From the NCBI GenBank assembly GCA_937900285.1, contig CALCEM010000022.1, forward strand, positions 1 to 35,877: 35,877 nucleotides of DNA, read 5' to 3'. This DNA comes from an uncultured Fretibacterium sp. GTDB lineage: Bacteria; Synergistota; Synergistia; Synergistales; Aminobacteriaceae. The position numbers and the translations under genes were made by a program. Numbering within the stretch: the first letter of the stretch is position 1; every line of letters starts with the position of its first letter. Positions 32,743-35,877 of the stretch are shown here, piece by piece. The notes below the pieces were generated by a model that had not been told where the DNA came from, made no database searches, and saw only the letters and a program-made list of their open reading frames with translations.

Positions 32743-33696
32743 TTATTTTTTCATCAACAGCCAGCAGAAAAACGGTCCGCCCGTTAAAGCCGTCAAAACT
32801 CCCGCCGGAAGTTCTCCAAAAATTTGTGCTATTCCATCGGCAAATGATAATAAACACGATCCCAACATAAACGAATATATTATTAAATTTTTGTGCGAAG
32901 CTCCTATTAAAATGCGCGCTAAATGCGGAATTACTAAACCTACAAAACTTATTATCCCAAATGAACTAACTACAAGCGCAACACTCATCGAACTCGTTAT
33001 TAATAATATTGCTCGCGTTAATTCTTCATTGATTCCTAAAATTTTGGCGTAATCATTTCCCAATGACATCGCATCCAAACTAGACGAAAATATTAAACCG
33101 GAAATTAAAATTATTAATGCCCCAATCCAAATATTTAACGCCGTATTTAAATTTGATCCTGCAAAACTTCCCATTAACCATAAAATTATGCCGTTTAATT
33201 TTTCGCCGGCAATTGATTTTATAAACGTTACTCCAGCTGATAAAAATGCATTTACGATTATTCCAGATAAAATAATTTTTTCACGGCCACCGTTAAACGA
33301 AATTAAAAATACAAATATTAACGCCGATATTGCTCCGAAAAATGCTCCGGTTAACGCAAAAAATTCACCCGACAAAATTCCAACAGAAGCCCCAAACGCT
33401 GCACCCGATGCTATTCCAAGCGTATAAGGTTCGGCCATTGAATTCGATAATAATCCCTGCAAAATCGCCCCGGCCGCCGCTAAAATTCCACCTGCTCCAG
33501 CTGAACTCAAAAAGCGCGGTAATCTTATTTCACGAATAATAATATATTCCGGCAAATTTATTTCGTTGGGCTGCGCGAATAATAAAAAATAAACGGCTCG
33601 ATTAAACGGGATGTCCCATTCACCGAGCGTCATTCGCCAAAATAAAATTATTATGAATAACGTAAATATTAAAATAAATTTCTTATAACATCTCAT
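32743..33696 (-). CDS. FecCD-type ABC transporter permease (iron, cobalamin or tetrapyrrole uptake)
   Basis: This 317 aa inner-membrane protein has about eight to ten hydrophobic segments and the FecCD/BtuC signatures RLPRFLSSAGAGGILAAAG, GLLSNSMAEPYTLGIASGA, ILWLMGSFAG and FVGLVIPHLARILIG. It overlaps the secreted CbiK gene by 14 bases, so both belong to one transcript. The usual binding protein and ATPase genes of such importers are missing next to it; the downstream neighbour is the glycosyltransferase. The ribosome site (AAGAGAA) is weak, fitting translational coupling. Confidence 0.9.
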   Translation of the reverse strand: MRCYKKFILIFTLFIIILFWRMTLGEWDIPFNRAVYFLLFAQPNEINLPEYIIIREIRLPRFLSSAGAGGILAAAGAILQGLLSNSMAEPYTLGIASGAAFGASVGILSGEFFALTGAFFGAISALIFVFLISFNGGREKIILSGIIVNAFLSAGVTFIKSIAGEKLNGIILWLMGSFAGSNLNTALNIWIGALIILISGLIFSSSLDAMSLGNDYAKILGINEELTRAILLITSSMSVALVVSSFGIISFVGLVIPHLARILIGASHKNLIIYSFMLGSCLLSFADGIAQIFGELPAGVLTALTGGPFFCWLLMKK

Positions 33697-34552
33697 TAAT
33701 TCTCTTAATAAAATCTTTCGTAAAATTTTCGTCCTCGCCTAAACCCTTTAAATATTTCGTAATATTTTCATAGCCGTTCGATTTTAAAATATTCAGCCAT
33801 GATTCAGGATCATCTTCGCCGGCTAAATCGTTATTTGCGTGATCACCTGCTACGATCATTAAGGGCGAAATTATTAAATTTTTTATTTCGGGGTTGGCTT
33901 TCAATTTTAAAATTACGTCCTCAATTTTCGGCGCGGCTTCAACTGTTCCCAAAAAGAATTTATTTTTATAATTTTTATCGAGCGCAAACTGCAATAAACT
34001 ATATAACGCATTAGCAACATGTTCCGGCGTTCCATGTCCCATTAAAATTATGCCCGTGTTGTTGTCGTTAATATATTCCGCAAATCTCGAAGCTAAAATT
34101 TTCGCCATCCTCTCGCAGTCTTCATAATTATTTAAAAACGGTCTGCCCAAAATTAATTTATTAAATCCATATTTGCCAGTTAAAATTTTAAACGCGCTCA
34201 CGACATTTTTAATTTCATCAAATTCCTCGCCCGGAATTAAATGCGTTGGCATGACGTAAACATTTTTAAAGCCTTCGTTATTTAAATCTGCCAGAGCTTG
34301 AACGGGTGTCGGAATATTTATATTTTGCTCCTTTAAAATTTTTTTTCGGATAATATTTGACGTAAAAGAGAGCCGGATTTCATAACCTTTAAAATTTTCG
34401 CGTGCCGATTCAAATAAATTATTAATTGCTTTACGGGCTTCGGGCATTGATGTCCCGAACGAAATTATTAAAATTGCCTGCTTCTCCTGAGCAAATGCAG
34501 ACGAAATTAACGAAAATAATAAAAATATTGAAATTGAAAATTTATGCAGCAA
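33683..34552 (-). CDS. Periplasmic sirohydrochlorin cobaltochelatase (CbiK type)
   Basis: CbiK inserts cobalt (or iron) into sirohydrochlorin-type tetrapyrroles. The start TTG at 34552 lies 8 bases after GGAGG (34565-34561); a TTG at 34567 would include that site. This gives 289 aa with a signal peptide (about 1-21, cleavage near AFA-QE), so it acts outside the cytoplasm, like the periplasmic CbiK of Desulfovibrio vulgaris. Metal ligands expected for the family are present: His173 (GHGTPEH), Glu205 (GTVEAAP) and His238 (GDHANNDLAG). Pairing with a FecCD permease suggests a role in metal or tetrapyrrole handling at uptake rather than in cobalamin synthesis itself. Confidence 0.92.
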   Translation of the reverse strand: MLHKFSISIFLLFSLISSAFAQEKQAILIISFGTSMPEARKAINNLFESARENFKGYEIRLSFTSNIIRKKILKEQNINIPTPVQALADLNNEGFKNVYVMPTHLIPGEEFDEIKNVVSAFKILTGKYGFNKLILGRPFLNNYEDCERMAKILASRFAEYINDNNTGIILMGHGTPEHVANALYSLLQFALDKNYKNKFFLGTVEAAPKIEDVILKLKANPEIKNLIISPLMIVAGDHANNDLAGEDDPESWLNILKSNGYENITKYLKGLGEDENFTKDFIKRINEML

Positions 34553-34634
34553 TGAAAAAACCTCCAAAAAAATTTTTAAATCAAGAGCATTTTATTACGA
34601 TAATAAATTTAAAAAAACAGGGGGATTATTGAAA

Positions 34635-34940
34635 ATGAAAATTAATAATAAATTCGGAAGCATTTGGGACGAACTGCCAAATTATGAGCGAGATGTTCCA
34701 AGAAATTCAGAGGAAGTAACGGACTTTTATGAAGCTGCCGGTTCGAGCGTGCATAAATCTTTAATGACAACTTGGGACAATCATAACGAGCTGATGAAAA
34801 AATCTGCTGAATTACGAAAAATTTATAACGATAAAAAATTTATTGAGCAAAAAATTATTGAACATCGCGAAGAACAACGCAGAATTATGGAAGAAGCATC
34901 ACTCGAAAGAATTAAAGAATCTCAAATGTTTAAGAATTAA
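34635..34940 (+). CDS. Small charged protein of unknown function
   Basis: I do not recognise a family. The ATG at 34635 is 10 bases from AGGGGG; an in-frame TTG at 34629 is possible. It gives 101 aa without signal peptide or membrane segment. Residues 1-40 are mixed (KFGSIWDELPNYERDVPRN); residues 45-101 are rich in Lys, Glu and Arg and look like one long helix or coiled coil (KFIEQKIIEHREEQRRIMEE). It is divergent from the CbiK gene and ends in the bidirectional terminator. Confidence 0.65.
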   Translation: MKINNKFGSIWDELPNYERDVPRNSEEVTDFYEAAGSSVHKSLMTTWDNHNELMKKSAELRKIYNDKKFIEQKIIEHREEQRRIMEEASLERIKESQMFKN

Positions 34941-34953
34941 AATAAAAAAAATT

Positions 34954-34976
34954 CCCCGCCTGAAATTTTGACGGGG
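34954..34976. terminator. Bidirectional terminator
   Basis: CCCCG (34954-34958) pairs with CGGGG (34972-34976) around a 13-base loop. On the minus strand it is followed by TT and a run of T8, strong for the coiled-coil gene; on the plus strand the T-run is weaker. Confidence 0.6.
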
Positions 34977-34990
34977 GTAAACAAAAATTT

Positions 34991-35482
34991 TTACTTCACT
35001 TTTATTTCCGGTTCTGGAAGAGGGATATTTTCTGCTTTATTTTCAGCGTCATTTAATTTTTCTTTTAAATTAGCTTTTTGTTTTGATTTAGCTTCATTTA
35101 ATTTTTCATTTGGGATGCTTTTAGCTTTGTCCTTAGCGTCGTTTAATTTCTGTTCTGAAACTTTTTTAACACTGTCATCAGCATTTTTTAATTTTTCCTG
35201 TTTAGCTTTAGCATTTTCCTTAACGTTGTCAGCTTTATTTTTTGCGTCATTTAATTTTTTCTCCGGGATTTTTTTAGCTTCGTCCTTAGCGTCTTGTAAT
35301 TTTTCCGGAGCGTCTTGGGCTTTTTCCTGAGCTTTATCTACTTTATCGAGATTGTTATTAATTTTGTTTTCGGCCTCAACGTATTTTTTTGTAACATTAA
35401 GCTTCTTCGTACTCGCAAAAGCTCCAGCGCAAACGGATAAAACTATTAACGATACAGCTAACATAAAAATAAAACGTTTCAT
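34991..35482 (-). CDS. Secreted repetitive coiled-coil protein
   Basis: This 163 aa protein has a signal peptide (about residues 1-23, cleavage near AFA-ST). After a short lead, residues 50-155 consist of degenerate repeats of about 14-16 residues built on EKLNDAKNKAKSIP (EKLQDAKDEAKKIP, EQKLNDAKDKAKSIP, EKLNDAENKAENIP). The pattern of Lys/Glu/Asp with Leu and Ala implies amphipathic helices, like LEA or apolipoprotein-type proteins, in the periplasm or outer envelope. It ends in a proline-rich LPEPEIKVK. No family is recognised. GCGGAGGA precedes the ATG. Confidence 0.7.
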   Translation of the reverse strand: MKRFIFMLAVSLIVLSVCAGAFASTKKLNVTKKYVEAENKINNNLDKVDKAQEKAQDAPEKLQDAKDEAKKIPEKKLNDAKNKADNVKENAKAKQEKLKNADDSVKKVSEQKLNDAKDKAKSIPNEKLNEAKSKQKANLKEKLNDAENKAENIPLPEPEIKVK

Positions 35483-35520
35483 GTTAAATAAATCCTCCGC
35501 AAATATATAAAATTTTCGTA

Positions 35521-35529
35521 ATTATAGCA
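35521..35529 (-). promoter_or_regulatory. Extended -10 of the coiled-coil protein gene
   Basis: On the minus strand TGCTATAAT lies about 40 bases before the ATG, identical to the extended -10 of the amino acid ABC operon. No good -35 is seen. Confidence 0.5.
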
Positions 35530-35547
35530 TTTTAAATTTGCATTCAG

Positions 35548-35553
35548 TATAAT
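35548..35553 (+). promoter_or_regulatory. Possible -10 of the carbamoyltransferase gene
   Basis: A perfect TATAAT lies 45 bases before the ATG at 35599; no clear -35 at the right distance is seen, so this is tentative. Confidence 0.35.
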
Positions 35554-35598
35554 TTTTAAATCGCAAAAAATTTTTTAAACAGGAGGTAAATTGATTTT

Positions 35599-35877
35599 AT
35601 GAGCAAAAATAAAATTGTTATACTCGGAATTTCTGCGTATTATCATGATTCTGCTGCAGCTATACTCGTAAACGGTCAAATTATTGCAGCCGCCTCAGAA
35701 GAAAGATTTACGCGGATTAAAGGCGATTCAAATTTTCCGCATAACGCAGTTAATTTTTGTTTGGAAGCTGCAGACGTAAATATTAATGAAGTTGATTATA
35801 TAGTATTTTACGAGGACAGCGTTTTAAAATTTGAAAGGATATTGGCATTTGCGCATTTAACTGCTTGGGGGGGGGGG
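35599..35877 (+). CDS. Carbamoyltransferase, NodU/CmcH family (N-terminal part, cut by window end)
   Basis: Only 93 residues are present. The start after CAGGAGG reads MSKNKIVILGISAYYHDSAA, followed by AASEERFTRIKGDSNFPHNA, the hallmark of the Kae1-like N-terminal domain of O-carbamoyltransferases that decorate antibiotics, Nod factors and surface glycans. The conserved His in YYHDSAA, a likely metal/carbamoyl-adenylate ligand, is present. The frame ends in a G11 run that reads Trp-Gly-Gly-Gly and does not match the family, so the last residues are doubtful. Its position fits a surface polysaccharide region beyond the window. Confidence 0.88.
   Translation, partial: MSKNKIVILGISAYYHDSAAAILVNGQIIAAASEERFTRIKGDSNFPHNAVNFCLEAADVNINEVDYIVFYEDSVLKFERILAFAHLTAWGGG

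Noticed and set aside
33188..33539. Two plus-strand frames opposite the FecCD permease
   Set aside because: They mirror the hydrophobic coding strand and lack ribosome sites.
34968..35330. Phe/Ser-rich repetitive frame opposite the coiled-coil gene
   Set aside because: It is the antisense shadow of the repeats; the minus-strand frame has a signal peptide and ribosome site.

Overview
This window looks like the end of a metagenome contig from a low-GC, diderm, amino-acid-fermenting anaerobe. The ribosomal and EF-Tu sequences, the str-S10-spc-alpha gene order, an orphan OadB-type sodium pump subunit, a periplasmic CbiK and a polar amino acid ABC transporter best fit Synergistota (Synergistaceae-like). 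That placement is inference from family resemblance and was not computed. No CRISPR array, tRNA, rRNA or insertion sequence was seen.

Positions 47-22199 form one co-directional block with no visible internal terminator and no gap above about 35 bases. It holds the str operon (rpsL, rpsG, fusA, tuf), the S10 operon (rpsJ to rpsQ), the spc operon (rplN to secY, adk, map, an L14e-like KOW protein, infA, rpmJ) and the alpha operon (rpsM, rpsK, rpoA, rplQ). It continues into a fused EcfA1-EcfA2 ATPase, ecfT and truA. Many junctions are ATGA or longer overlaps, so translational coupling is likely. rpsD is not in the block. RpoA carries an unusual charged tail of about 86 residues.

Positions 22266-25974 hold a secreted GH28 pectinase-like enzyme and a convergent GltD-type oxidoreductase behind a LysR regulator. 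The gene-free interval 25975-26429 contains a near-consensus minus-strand promoter, a structured stretch and a terminator (a candidate small RNA of about 150 nt or an attenuated leader). It also holds the promoter and a terminator-like hairpin in the leader of a CPA2 antiporter.

Positions 26430-31656 hold energy and uptake genes: the cation/proton antiporter, the OadB sodium pump subunit, and a three-gene amino acid ABC transporter. The binding protein of that transporter is circularly permuted: its signal peptide is followed by the C-terminal half of the SBP_bac_3 fold and then by the N-terminal half. This is the most striking feature of the window.

Positions 31728-35877 look like an accessory, cell-surface region. 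A family 2 glycosyltransferase is out of frame because of a pentanucleotide repeat tract just after its start (a phase-variation signature) and also carries an in-frame stop. It is followed by a FecCD-type permease overlapping a secreted CbiK chelatase, a small charged orphan protein, a secreted repetitive coiled-coil protein, and the start of a NodU/CmcH carbamoyltransferase that runs into a G11 run at the window edge.
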